DNA of 39,636 nt from UM-FILTER-47-13 sp964445195 (GTDB taxonomy: Bacteria > Pseudomonadota > Alphaproteobacteria > Micavibrionales > Micavibrionaceae): positions 1 through 39,636 of the forward strand of contig CAYUKA010000020.1 in NCBI GenBank assembly GCA_964445195.1, read 5' to 3'. The position numbers and the translations under genes are program-made. Numbering within the stretch: the stretch's first letter is position 1; each line of letters begins with the position of its first letter. Under the pieces are notes generated by a model, which ran no database searches, was not told the origin of the DNA, and saw only the letters and a list, made by a program, of their open reading frames with translations. Positions 8,201-16,481 of the stretch are shown here, one piece after another.

Positions 8201-8971
8201 TTATTGCTGGATACGAACGGCCAGTGAGCAGGACAGGCCATCAAGTGCTTCGTTGTAAACACCCGTCTGGTTTGCGGCACTAGCGCAGTTAACCGCGCCA
8301 CCGCCAACAGAACCAATCGCTACCACCGTTCCACCATTCGGTGAACCGTCATCCATCTTCCGATCGATTCTGGCAGCCTGCGAAGGCGTGATCACAGCAT
8401 TAGCTGCCCCCGCCGCTGTACCAGGATCAGAACGTAATACAAGATAGTGACCGCTACGCGCAACGGCCGTCGCTGTTCTGCCGGCAATCGCCCCGTTCGC
8501 AATAAAACCGGCAACCAAACCGCCACCGATAGGTGAAGAAGGCACGGCTTCGCCCCATTGGATAACCGCTGTATTTTTAACACCTGAAACCAGGTCAGCC
8601 GCATTCAGATGGGCCCAGAATGTCAGCCCCTCGTTAGCAGCAGACGGTGCCGCGCCATTCGGGATAATGCCCAAACGCGAGTCTCCATTGCCGTTCGTCG
8701 AGCACGGCGCAGCCGTACAATTCGGCAACCTGATGTTTGCTGTGACCATATCACCAGGAATTGCCGCATACGTGTCTTTAAAGGTTGATACAGCCGCATC
8801 AACACCTTTGACTTGCGATACAGTTGCGGACACCTGCGCATTGGCGATCAACTCCTGGCCTTTCAGGACGCCGCCGATTAGCAGGCCGATAATAATCATC
8901 ACGACGGCCAGTTCGACAAGCGTGAAACCCGCCTGCTTTCCATGAGCCGTCTGTTGGTTCAATTTACCCAT
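8201..8971 (-). CDS. Type IV major pilin (prepilin)
   Basis: A 256-aa prepilin. The leader MGKLNQQTAHGKQAG is cut after Gly15. The mature protein starts FTLVELAVVMIIIGLLIGG with Glu at +5 and the usual hydrophobic helix, then ELIANAQVSATVSQVKGVDAAV. The globular part has two possible Cys pairs (NCTAAPC, and NCAS...LSC at the C-terminus). An upstream ATG at 8977 touches the AAGGAG, so the ATG at 8971, six bases further, is the better start. It is the last gene of the - strand pilus locus, with its own leader region of about 430 bases and its own terminator. That fits a highly expressed major subunit. A minor pilin role cannot be excluded. Confidence 0.9.
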   Translation of the reverse strand: MGKLNQQTAHGKQAGFTLVELAVVMIIIGLLIGGVLKGQELIANAQVSATVSQVKGVDAAVSTFKDTYAAIPGDMVTANIRLPNCTAAPCSTNGNGDSRLGIIPNGAAPSAANEGLTFWAHLNAADLVSGVKNTAVIQWGEAVPSSPIGGGLVAGFIANGAIAGRTATAVARSGHYLVLRSDPGTAAGAANAVITPSQAARIDRKMDDGSPNGGTVVAIGSVGGGAVNCASAANQTGVYNEALDGLSCSLAVRIQQ

Positions 8972-9047
8972 CTCCATCTCCTTCGTTTGGTCGGTGAGAA
9001 ATTTATATAAAAGTACAAAACAAGGACGCTAAGAACATAGCAGTTTG

Positions 9048-9053
9048 ATTATA
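9048..9053 (-). promoter_or_regulatory. Candidate -10 hexamer for the pilin gene
   Basis: On the - strand this reads TATAAT, 76 bases upstream of the pilin start. No good TTGACA-like box lies 16-18 bases before it, so it would need an activator or be a chance match. The nearby regulator gene and direct repeats favour an activated promoter. Confidence 0.35.
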
Positions 9054-9150
9054 CACTCAAAACCGCATGGGGCGCACCCCTATTTTCTTCATCATGGCCC
9101 ATTTTTTCTAAACGAGTCCTTAACAAAATGGGGGGGTGTATCTCAGCCTG

Positions 9151-9181
9151 ATAAAGTGAGTGCTCAATAAAATAAAGTGAG
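9151..9181. promoter_or_regulatory. Two ATAAAGTGAG direct repeats, 21 bases apart
   Basis: ATAAAGTGAG occurs at 9151-9160 and again at 9172-9181. The start-to-start spacing of 21 bases equals two helical turns, the arrangement used by AraC-family half-sites. The pair lies about 100 bases upstream of the candidate pilin -10 and about 230 bases from the end of the AraC-type regulator gene. Binding is an inference. Confidence 0.45.
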
Positions 9182-9231
9182 GAATGAATTAAAAATATAT
9201 TAATCATATCAAATACTTATAAGGCCATGAC

Positions 9232-9249
9232 TAGATAAAATTTTATCTA
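9232..9249. promoter_or_regulatory. Perfect 18-base palindrome
   Basis: TAGATAAAATTTTATCTA is fully self-complementary. It lies in the gene-free region between the regulator and pilin genes. It could be an operator for a dimeric repressor, or an AT-rich hairpin downstream of the regulator gene. Confidence 0.4.
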
Positions 9250-9317
9250 AAATAAGTGCCTCTCACGCCCTGTACGTGTGTGAAGATCACAGAAAGTAAT
9301 ACACTTCTTTCCGAACC

Positions 9318-9400
9318 CGTCATTACGAACCCGCGCAAGCGGGTGAAGCAATCCAGTTTGTCACCGGACGGGGAGAGTCTGGATTGCTTCGTCATTAGGC
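9318..9400. repeat. Degenerate copy of the dispersed repeat, copy 5
   Basis: CGTCATTACGAACCCGCGCA begins the copy. It continues through GAAGCAATCCAG and the facing CTGGATTGCTTCGTCATTAG. Inner arms match the other copies but the outer ends have drifted. It ends 8 bases before the stop codon of the AraC-type regulator gene and may serve as its 3' hairpin. Confidence 0.7.
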
Positions 9401-9407
9401 TCAGGCC

Positions 9408-10493
9408 CTATAAATTTAGTAAGTTCTGCGCCTTATTCTCTTTCCGGTATTCACTCGGCGTCTGGCCGGTCAGATCACGAAACACCCGGTTAAAGGATGC
9501 GGTTGAGTTGAACCCGACTTCCGCGGCAATGACCTTGACGGATGCGTTCGTTTCAACCAGCAGCCGGGTCGCATCTTCGACGCGGCGTTCGTTCAGGAGC
9601 TGCGGGAAACTCTTACCGAAATGACGATTAATAACTTTTGAGATCACCGTTTCCGGCGCCTCCAGCTCCCGTGCCAGCTCCGCCCGGCCATAGGCCGGCT
9701 CGTGGTAAATTTTATCAAGATCGAGCAGGCGCTCGATTCGCACAGCCAGCGCCTTTTCCTCCGGAGTCATATCATTGGCGGCTTTGCGGTCAACAATTAC
9801 CAGGGCCTGCGGGTAAATCCGGAACAGGCTGGTCCCGGCCAGATACACCAGCCCCAGGCCCAATACAGTGCGAATCATCGCCGCATCCGCTGCAGCCAGC
9901 ACCGGTGATACACTTACGAGCATCACCGCCAAAAACAGGACATTGACAATCACCAGCATCAGGATCAGCCAGTAACGGTCCTTGCCGCCCTTTTCGGTGT
10001 ACAGCTCATCCAGCAGGCCTTTATTCCCCCAGATTGCGAGCAGGCTAATACCCCCGGCGGCCAGCCCGGTGACAACCAGCCATTCATAAAGAACATCGCA
10101 GTTATGAGGAAAGATACACTCCGTGTTCGTCACCGACAGCATAACGGCAACCACATAAGCCAGCGGCAACAATGATAACACCCAGTAATGGGCGATACCC
10201 GGCGTATCCTTGATTCGCGCGATCTGGACGATCAGCAGCACGCTCAGCGGCGGGCCGATAAACCAGGCCGCCCATTGCCAGATATAATAGTAACTGGTGA
10301 AATCACCAAGCAGCCGCGTCGAAAAATCAAAGAAAAAGGCCAGCCCCAGAAAGAAAAAATAGGCAAACGGCAGGACAGCGCGTTTCGTATCTCCAGAACG
10401 GAAAATCATGTATACCAGCACGTAAACGCATTGCACCACTCCCAGAAAGGAGAGGATTTCAGGCGCAGAGAAACTAAGCTGGCTGATATTCAT
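9408..10493 (-). CDS. Membrane-embedded AraC-family transcription regulator
   Basis: A 361-aa protein. Residues 10-235 form about seven hydrophobic helices with no other recognisable domain. The C-terminal 110 residues are an AraC/XylS-type double helix-turn-helix: VISKVINRHFGKSFPQLLN, then VKVIAAEVGFNSTASFNRVF and TGQTPSEYRKEN. Proteins of this layout are one-component regulators that sense at the membrane and bind DNA directly. The gene lies between the pilus assembly genes and the pilin gene, both on the same strand. The simplest reading is that it controls pilin expression, perhaps through the direct repeats at 9151-9181. Start ATG 10493 lies 16 bases after the preceding gene, with a weak ribosome site. 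Confidence 0.85.
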   Translation of the reverse strand: MNISQLSFSAPEILSFLGVVQCVYVLVYMIFRSGDTKRAVLPFAYFFFLGLAFFFDFSTRLLGDFTSYYYIWQWAAWFIGPPLSVLLIVQIARIKDTPGIAHYWVLSLLPLAYVVAVMLSVTNTECIFPHNCDVLYEWLVVTGLAAGGISLLAIWGNKGLLDELYTEKGGKDRYWLILMLVIVNVLFLAVMLVSVSPVLAAADAAMIRTVLGLGLVYLAGTSLFRIYPQALVIVDRKAANDMTPEEKALAVRIERLLDLDKIYHEPAYGRAELARELEAPETVISKVINRHFGKSFPQLLNERRVEDATRLLVETNASVKVIAAEVGFNSTASFNRVFRDLTGQTPSEYRKENKAQNLLNL

Positions 10494-10509
10494 GCTTCTA
10501 TCTTACTGT

Positions 10510-11241
10510 CTATTGATCGCTCTGACAAAGCGGATGTTGCGCCGCCGCACTTTCATCCAGAAGCCTGTCGCAAATGTAATGCACCAGGAAATTCACCTCG
10601 TTCGGGTGTAATTCATCACTCTTCTCGCGCAGCAGACCCATCATCATCGTGTAAGCGGTTTCCGTATCGCCCTGCGCCGCCGAAATAAAGGCCGGCATCT
10701 GCGCCGCCCAGATCGGCATATCGGGCACATCAAGCGCCGCCAGTTCCTGCGCCAGCATCATCGCTTTGCCAAAATCCTCCTGACGGAAACGCGCAAGATA
10801 TGCCGCATGCGCCAGCCAGCGCCATTTATTATCGTCCGCCCGCCGGCCCACATCGGCGAGATACTCAATAACCGGATCCAGATCCTCTGCTTCCTGAGTC
10901 GCCGAGAAATAGTAGGCCGCCATAAACGGCATATAATTGGACAACGGGTCCATTTCATCCTGCAGGTAAAACCACTGACCGAGGCGATCGTAATCGTATT
11001 TATACAGCGCAATACTGCGGCCGCCGGCGTCACCGAAATTCTGAATGATCGTGCCAAAAAACCGGTAAGCGAACTGCCGGTCCCCCAGCGCCATGACCGC
11101 AGCCGCCTCCGCTGTCGGCACCGGCGGCACATTCCCCCATTCCGAAAGGACAGACCGCACGTGCACGGAAAAAGCGGCATGAGCGAGAAAAGCCAGACCA
11201 CAAAACATGATGACCAGGGCTGTCTGCCGCCGCACAGTCAT
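10510..11241 (-). CDS. Membrane-anchored protein of the pilus ABC transporter cluster, function unknown
   Basis: A 243-aa protein I do not recognise by name. An N-terminal membrane helix (residues 8-25) is followed by a helical, probably periplasmic, region. It is rich in W, Y and A and has a repeat-like helix pattern (about residues 100-215) that suggests TPR-like folding. Its ATG overlaps the stop of the ABC permease gene (ATGA), so the two are translated together. By position it could be the accessory subunit of the transporter, comparable to PilG, the third component next to PilH and PilI in Myxococcus xanthus. That comparison rests on gene order and topology, not on a recognised sequence match. 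Confidence 0.65.
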   Translation of the reverse strand: MTVRRQTALVIMFCGLAFLAHAAFSVHVRSVLSEWGNVPPVPTAEAAAVMALGDRQFAYRFFGTIIQNFGDAGGRSIALYKYDYDRLGQWFYLQDEMDPLSNYMPFMAAYYFSATQEAEDLDPVIEYLADVGRRADDNKWRWLAHAAYLARFRQEDFGKAMMLAQELAALDVPDMPIWAAQMPAFISAAQGDTETAYTMMMGLLREKSDELHPNEVNFLVHYICDRLLDESAAAQHPLCQSDQ

Positions 11242-12002
11242 CAGAACTGCCTGCGCATCAGGTCAACCAGCGCCGCCGTCAGCACAAGCGCCGTATAGGT
11301 CACGCCCTGAATCAGGATAAAGCCGTAATCCACGGTCGATGGACCGTAGATTAGCCAGGAGCTTTGGGCCATCAGGTCGAGCCGCGGAACGATCAGGGCG
11401 ATGACATTCATGGTTTTGGTAACAATCTCGAACATCGAGGCATCAAGCCCCGAAGCAATGATGCCCAGCAATTGCCCCATAACCCGTGCCAGCACATAAA
11501 GCGCCAGCACAGCCAAAGCGCTGGTTGACGCATTCGGCAGGACCATGGCAAAGAACAGCGTAGCATTCACGATAATAATATATTCGATCAGCAGGCTAAA
11601 ACCCCAGAGGTAATACCCCTCCTGCACAAGGTTTGGCGCAATCGCCATAACCGTCAAAAAGACACAAAGCGCGATAACAAGTGCAAGAAAGGAAAAAGCC
11701 GCGGCATGCGAGAGCAGATAACTGGCACGGCTGACCGGACGTGACAGCATATATTCCACATCCTTGGTATCAAAAGCCCGCCTTAGGTAAAAGACAATGA
11801 ACAGGACAAGACCAAGAATGCCCGCCAGCCGTAAAGTCGAAGCCGTAAAGACAACAGCAAAGTAGCCTGCCTCAATGACGGCGCCCGAACCAAGAAACAG
11901 GGAAAGGCTGGCCCCTACGACCATCAGAAGCGCCATCGTCAGGATAAGGCGATCTCTTAAGGCAGCCGTCAGAACGTAGCGAACCAGAGACCAGGAAATC
12001 AT
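11241..12002 (-). CDS. ABC-2 type transporter permease of the pilus locus (PilI-like)
   Basis: A 253-aa protein with six or so membrane helices and the cytoplasmic FDTKDVEYMLSRPVSRASYLLS segment typical of ABC-2 permeases that pair with a separate ATPase. ATG 12002 is chosen; a TTG two codons upstream (12008) is an alternative. The ATPase partner is most likely the gene at 19381-20130, seven kilobases upstream in the same - strand run, since no other ABC protein is encoded here. In Myxococcus xanthus the ABC proteins PilH and PilI, encoded inside the pil locus, are needed for type IV pili. A similar role is inferred here. Confidence 0.8.
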   Translation of the reverse strand: MISWSLVRYVLTAALRDRLILTMALLMVVGASLSLFLGSGAVIEAGYFAVVFTASTLRLAGILGLVLFIVFYLRRAFDTKDVEYMLSRPVSRASYLLSHAAAFSFLALVIALCVFLTVMAIAPNLVQEGYYLWGFSLLIEYIIIVNATLFFAMVLPNASTSALAVLALYVLARVMGQLLGIIASGLDASMFEIVTKTMNVIALIVPRLDLMAQSSWLIYGPSTVDYGFILIQGVTYTALVLTAALVDLMRRQF

Positions 12003-12020
12003 CAGCAAAAAACCTGAGGC

Positions 12021-13883
12021 TTACAGATCAAGCGGACGGCGGTCGCTGGAGAACATCCTGTAGAGCTCACGGTCTGTATTATGGATGTTCGTACCTTCAA
12101 TAATCGTCGCTTTCAGGAAGACAATCAGTTCCGTTTTGCTGATTTCATCAACATGTGACCTGAAAGCATTACCAAGCAATGGCAGGTCGGAAATAATCGG
12201 CACCGCCTGCTGGCTCGTCCGTTGACGGTCCTGCATCAATCCGCCCATAATCACGGCCTGGCCGGAGTTCATGCTGATAACCGAGTCAAATTCCTGCACT
12301 TGAACAATCGGTACATCGCTTGTAATATCCGCACCGACAGCGGCGGCCTGCAGTTCCACGCCAGGATCGGATTCAAACTCCTCGACATTGGTAATCGTTG
12401 GCCGGATTGCCATGGCAATTGTACGGTCATCAAGATTGATCGAAGGCTGTACGTTAATCAACACGCCCTCCGGCACGTTCCGGATCTCACTGTCAACTTC
12501 AGTCCTTGTGCCGGTTTCCGTATCGGTGGTTTCAATATCGATTTCAAAGTAAACCAGATTTTGTGCCACATTCAGCGCTGCGGACTGGTTGTTCAGCACC
12601 GTCAGACGCGGGCTGGCCAGGGCACGGACAGTGCCGAACTGCGACAGGGCACTAATCACGGCGTTGACTTCATTACCGCCGACGGTCAGCGTTGTGCCTA
12701 TACCACCGGCCGCACCGCCTTCAAAGAAATTCTGCTGCGGCAACAGGATATCAACCGCCGCCTTACCGGACAGTGAAAACTCCGACCAGTCGATGCCGGT
12801 GTTATACTCATCCGTCAGCGAGACTTCGAGAACCTTGGCCTCAATCAGCACCTGAGATGTGACAGCCCGCTTCAGAATTTTCAGGTATTCAGCCACTTCC
12901 TTATGCTGACGTTCGGACGCATTGACGCTGATAATCCCGCCCTGCCGGTTAACGGAGAAGCTGGCAGCATCCTCGTCTTCGTCACGGTTACCGCTATTAT
13001 TGTTCTGATTAGTAGTCGGCGGCAAGGCGTTCACTTGCAAGACAGCTTCCGGCGGCTGGACCTCAACAGTTGCCTCAATTTCACCATCTTCGCCTTCCGT
13101 CTCTACAACTGTCGGCTCAACCGGTGCCGGGTTTTGTTCCACCACAGTCACCTGAGGATCTTCTTCAGTCAGCAGGGTACCGCGCGCAACCTTCACGCCC
13201 AGTATTTGCTCCAGGTTCGCCGTCAACTCAGCCCAGAAGTCCGACTCGCTTTCAGACGCCGCCTGAAAGCCCGAACCTGTGTTCGTACCGGAACCGGTTA
13301 CGACCGCAATATCGTTCCGAATCGAACTTGACGTCGAACGCACATAGTTCAGGTAATCAATCTTGTAAGTCTTTGAATACGGCTTATCCAGCTCAACACG
13401 CAGGATATCATCCTCAAAGCTGTACCGCAGGCCAGCGATATCAGCGATTCGTTTTACAACAACATCAAACGGGCGGTTACGGGCGGTAAAGATAATCGCG
13501 CCGCGTATCCGCGGATCAAGCTCAACATCATACTCGGCCTGCTTGGCCAGCTCGAACAAAACATCTTTCAATGGCACCGTCTGGTTCACCGAGATCGACA
13601 CCAAGGGCATCGGCCGCAGGTTTTCAGAAGGCTGAGCCACATAGGATTTCAGCGCGGGAATGCCCTCATCATCATCCATAGCTGCGGCCTGCTCTTCCTG
13701 CAGTGGCAGGCGGGTGGCCATAGCATCACGATAATCCTGAAATTCCATATGCCCGGCACGGTCTGTCTTAAGTTGGTTGCGCGTCAGGTCACAACCGGAT
13801 AAAGCGCCCCCGGATAAAGCCAGAGTGATCGCAATACAGGAAGTACGGGCAAGGGCCGAAAATCTAGCAAGGTCCATAAACAT
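12021..13883 (-). CDS. mshL: MSHA-type pilus secretin lipoprotein (MshL-like)
   Basis: A 620-aa outer-membrane secretin. A lipoprotein signal ends at LSGC (Cys31). A short secretin/TonB N-domain lies at about 95-165 (VPLKDVLFELAKQAEYDV). Next comes the MshL-style stretch with a Ser/Thr-rich segment and SESDFWAEL (about 183-220), then an N1-like domain (310-345) and the secretin barrel (345-595, with NVPEGVLINVQPSI, GQAVIMGGLMQD, PLLGNAFRS and KTELIVFL). An acidic, Pro-rich insertion (about 235-305) separates the N-domains. It would form the pore through which the pilus leaves the cell. The gene has its own upstream gap with a good candidate promoter. Confidence 0.92.
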   Translation of the reverse strand: MFMDLARFSALARTSCIAITLALSGGALSGCDLTRNQLKTDRAGHMEFQDYRDAMATRLPLQEEQAAAMDDDEGIPALKSYVAQPSENLRPMPLVSISVNQTVPLKDVLFELAKQAEYDVELDPRIRGAIIFTARNRPFDVVVKRIADIAGLRYSFEDDILRVELDKPYSKTYKIDYLNYVRSTSSSIRNDIAVVTGSGTNTGSGFQAASESESDFWAELTANLEQILGVKVARGTLLTEEDPQVTVVEQNPAPVEPTVVETEGEDGEIEATVEVQPPEAVLQVNALPPTTNQNNNSGNRDEDEDAASFSVNRQGGIISVNASERQHKEVAEYLKILKRAVTSQVLIEAKVLEVSLTDEYNTGIDWSEFSLSGKAAVDILLPQQNFFEGGAAGGIGTTLTVGGNEVNAVISALSQFGTVRALASPRLTVLNNQSAALNVAQNLVYFEIDIETTDTETGTRTEVDSEIRNVPEGVLINVQPSINLDDRTIAMAIRPTITNVEEFESDPGVELQAAAVGADITSDVPIVQVQEFDSVISMNSGQAVIMGGLMQDRQRTSQQAVPIISDLPLLGNAFRSHVDEISKTELIVFLKATIIEGTNIHNTDRELYRMFSSDRRPLDL

Positions 13884-13953
13884 GATGTTTTACCGCTCAG
13901 AAAGGTTGAAATGCCACACATAGAGAACAGCGTGAGCGAACTATACTAACAAG

Positions 13954-13962
13954 ATTATAACA
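13954..13962 (-). promoter_or_regulatory. Extended -10 promoter element before the secretin gene
   Basis: On the - strand this is TGTTATAAT, a perfect extended -10 element, 71 bases upstream of the secretin ATG. A TTGTGG lies 15 bases before the hexamer as a poor -35. The gap between pilU and the secretin gene is 156 bases, one of the longer gaps in an otherwise dense run, so a separate transcription start is plausible. Confidence 0.5.
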
Positions 13963-14039
13963 AAATTGTTTTACCCACAATAGGGCAATCTCAATCACAC
14001 AAAGGAAAGTTCTTCTTTATATTTTCCAATAACCTGGAA

Positions 14040-15173
14040 TTACTCAGAGATAGATAACAGCGATGTGTCCATTTCGCGCAACGCTTCCTTGGTACCTGAT
14101 TCGCCCAGTTTTATTTGCTGGAGCTTGATTTTCAGGTCACCCGGCTGGTCAGCAAAAGACAAAGCGGTTTGCTCGGTGATCAGATCATCGCGGAAAGCCC
14201 GCTCAAGCGACTGGTCAAACGTGCACATGCCGAGCTGGTTGTTCTGCTCCATCACTTCCTTGATTTTACCAATATCGCCTTTATGGATCAGCTCACGCAC
14301 CAGACCCTGATTAAGCATCACTTCAATTACAACGGTCATTCCGCCATGTATACAGGGCACCAGGCGCTGAGAAATAATGCCGCGCAAATTCATCGAAAGA
14401 TTAAGTCGTATCTGGCTGTGATAATCTTCAGGAAACAGATTCACAACACGCTCAATCGACTGATAAGCATTCGTTGTATGTAATGTCGCCAGGCACAAAT
14501 GACCGGTTTCAGACGCCGTCAGCGCCTGCTCCATAACCTCGCGGTCACGGATTTCGCCAACCAGGATCACGTCCGGCCGCTGACGCAGCGAGTTCTTCAG
14601 CGCGGTAGCATAAGATTCAGTATCCACGCCGACTTCGCGCTGGGTCACAACACTCTTATTATGCTCGTGAAAATATTCAATCGGGTCTTCAATCGTAATG
14701 ATATGACCTTTTTCATTCTGGTTGCGGTAATCAATCATAGACGCCAGCGTTGTTGATTTACCCGACCCGGTCATGCCGGTAACCAGGACCAGCCCGCGCT
14801 TTTGCAGCGCCAATTGCTCCAGAAGCTTGGGCAGGCGCAACTCGTCAAAGCTCGGAATCTTGGAAATAATCCGGCGAATAACCAGTGCCGGGTTCTGTCG
14901 CTGACGCAGCACATTAATGCGGTAACGGCCGTAACTACCAACATCCAGAGAGGTATTCAGTTCCATCTGCGTTTCAAATTCGCGCCGCTGACGATTGGTC
15001 AGGATCGAAGAAATAATCTCATTGATTTCTTCAAGATTTAGCGGTTCTTTGCGAATATTCACCAGATCACCTTCAATACGCAAAGCAGGCGGAAAGCCGA
15101 CTGTAAGATACAGGTCGCTGGCGTGTCTCTCATTCATTGCCGTGAAATATTCAAGAACGACGGGTGAACTCAA
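14040..15173 (-). CDS. pilU: PilU-like type IV pilus retraction ATPase
   Basis: A 377-aa hexameric retraction ATPase. It has Walker A GMTGSGKST (133-141), the Asp box IITIEDPIEYFHEH (158-171), Walker B DVILVGEIRD (201-210) and the His box TGHLCLATLHT (223-233). The N-terminal domain (ASDLYLTVGFPPALRIEG) is PilT/PilU-like. The start is a TTG that overlaps the stop of the preceding pilT (TTGA). It is kept because residues 1-25 align with the family N-terminus, while the next ATG would remove half of the first helix. Two retraction ATPase genes in tandem, PilT then PilU, fit a retractile pilus. Confidence 0.9.
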   Translation of the reverse strand: MSSPVVLEYFTAMNERHASDLYLTVGFPPALRIEGDLVNIRKEPLNLEEINEIISSILTNRQRREFETQMELNTSLDVGSYGRYRINVLRQRQNPALVIRRIISKIPSFDELRLPKLLEQLALQKRGLVLVTGMTGSGKSTTLASMIDYRNQNEKGHIITIEDPIEYFHEHNKSVVTQREVGVDTESYATALKNSLRQRPDVILVGEIRDREVMEQALTASETGHLCLATLHTTNAYQSIERVVNLFPEDYHSQIRLNLSMNLRGIISQRLVPCIHGGMTVVIEVMLNQGLVRELIHKGDIGKIKEVMEQNNQLGMCTFDQSLERAFRDDLITEQTALSFADQPGDLKIKLQQIKLGESGTKEALREMDTSLLSISE

Positions 15174-16375
15174 AACGAATACCCCTCATCATCACTGCCG
15201 CTATCATCAACGCTGGCAACTGCGGGCGCAGACGCCGCGGCAGCTTTCTTTTTCTTGTTCCAGCGACCGCCGCGGCCGGATCTATCATTCATCTTGCCGC
15301 CGCCAATCGCCGCCGAAGCGATTTCTTCGTCGCGGTCACCTTCTTCATCGGTGGTTTTAATCAGGGCACGGCGTGCCTCCTCCTTGGTAATCGTTCCGTC
15401 TTCAAGCAGGGCATTAATGGCATCTTCCATTGTCACCATGCCATAGCGCGAGCCGGTCTGGATCATCGAATAAAGCTGGGCGATCTGGTTCTCGCGAATC
15501 AGGTTCCGCACGGCATTGGTCCCCACCAGGACCTCGAACGCGCCGATCCGGCCGCCACCAGCTTTGCGCAAAAGCGTTTGCGCGACAACGCCCTGCAAAG
15601 AACTCGCCAGCATCGCTCGCACCATTTCCTTATCCCCGGTCGGGAACACGTCGATAATCCGGTCAACTGTCTTTGAAGCCGAGTTAGAGTGCAGCGTCGC
15701 GAACACAAGGTGCCCGGTTTCAGCAGCCGTCAGTGCCAGCGAGATCGTTTCATAATCGCGCATTTCACCCACCAGGATCACATCGGGATCTTCCCGCAAG
15801 GCGCTGCGCAGCGCACGGGCAAATGATTTGGTATCCGGACCGATCTCACGGTGATTAACCAGGCTGCTTTTTGAAGTGTGAAAGAATTCAACCGGATCCT
15901 CGATTGTCACAATATGACGGGAATCATGTTCGTTAATATGATTCACCATCGATGCCAGCGAGGTCGATTTACCACTACCGGTGGGACCTGTAACCAGCAC
16001 AATGCCTTTTTCAAGTTCGGCAAAACGCCGCATGATCGGGGGTAACTCCAGCTCTTCCATCGTGGGAATCAGTGATGGAATGGTCCGGAATACCGCTGCA
16101 GTACCGGTCCGCGTTGTAAATGCATTCACCCGGAAGCGGGCTTTTTCGCCGAGCGCGATCGCGAAATCAAGCTCCAGCTCACGCTCAAACTCGGCCCGCT
16201 GGTCTTCCGTCATAACCGCATAGATCATCGAGCGAATATCATCGCTCTCCAGCGGTTCGGCTTTGATTCGTTTCAGGTCGCCATGCGCCCGGATAATTGG
16301 GGGATTCTTCGGACTTAAATGCAAGTCCGAAGCCTCATTTTGCATCGTAAACGCCAAAAGCTGGGTGATATCCAC
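15170..16375 (-). CDS. pilT: PilT-like type IV pilus retraction ATPase
   Basis: A 401-aa ATPase starting MDITQLLAF at a GTG (16375), five bases after GGAGG. An upstream in-frame GTG at 16387 is too close to that ribosome site. It has Walker A GPTGSGKST (130-138), IVTIEDPVEFFH (155-166), Walker B DVILVGEMRD (198-207) and GHLVFATLHS (221-230). It drives pilus disassembly and retraction. Unlike ordinary PilT (about 345 aa), it carries a C-terminal tail of about 60 residues that is acidic, then lysine- and glycine-rich (GRWNKKKK), then Ala- and Ser/Asp-rich, ending GYSF. The tail is probably disordered and may be a docking or regulatory segment. Confidence 0.92.
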   Translation of the reverse strand: MDITQLLAFTMQNEASDLHLSPKNPPIIRAHGDLKRIKAEPLESDDIRSMIYAVMTEDQRAEFERELELDFAIALGEKARFRVNAFTTRTGTAAVFRTIPSLIPTMEELELPPIMRRFAELEKGIVLVTGPTGSGKSTSLASMVNHINEHDSRHIVTIEDPVEFFHTSKSSLVNHREIGPDTKSFARALRSALREDPDVILVGEMRDYETISLALTAAETGHLVFATLHSNSASKTVDRIIDVFPTGDKEMVRAMLASSLQGVVAQTLLRKAGGGRIGAFEVLVGTNAVRNLIRENQIAQLYSMIQTGSRYGMVTMEDAINALLEDGTITKEEARRALIKTTDEEGDRDEEIASAAIGGGKMNDRSGRGGRWNKKKKAAAASAPAVASVDDSGSDDEGYSF

Positions 16376-16481
16376 AGGGTCCTCCACACACAGAACAAGT
16401 ATCTGCTTTATTTTTAACCTAAAATTACAAACGGAAAGTAAACAGAATGCGGTTATTTGTGATCTGAATGAACGAATGTAA

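Larger units (their letters stand above)
8978..9407. other. Pilin leader/regulatory region without a gene
   Basis: This 430-base AT-rich gap lies between the AraC-type regulator gene and the pilin gene. From the pilin outward it holds the AAGGAG ribosome site, a TATAAT-like hexamer near 9050, a run of seven G (9130-9136), two direct repeats at 9151-9181, a perfect palindrome at 9232-9249 and a degenerate dispersed repeat at 9318-9400. No convincing coding frame is present. Confidence 0.7.
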
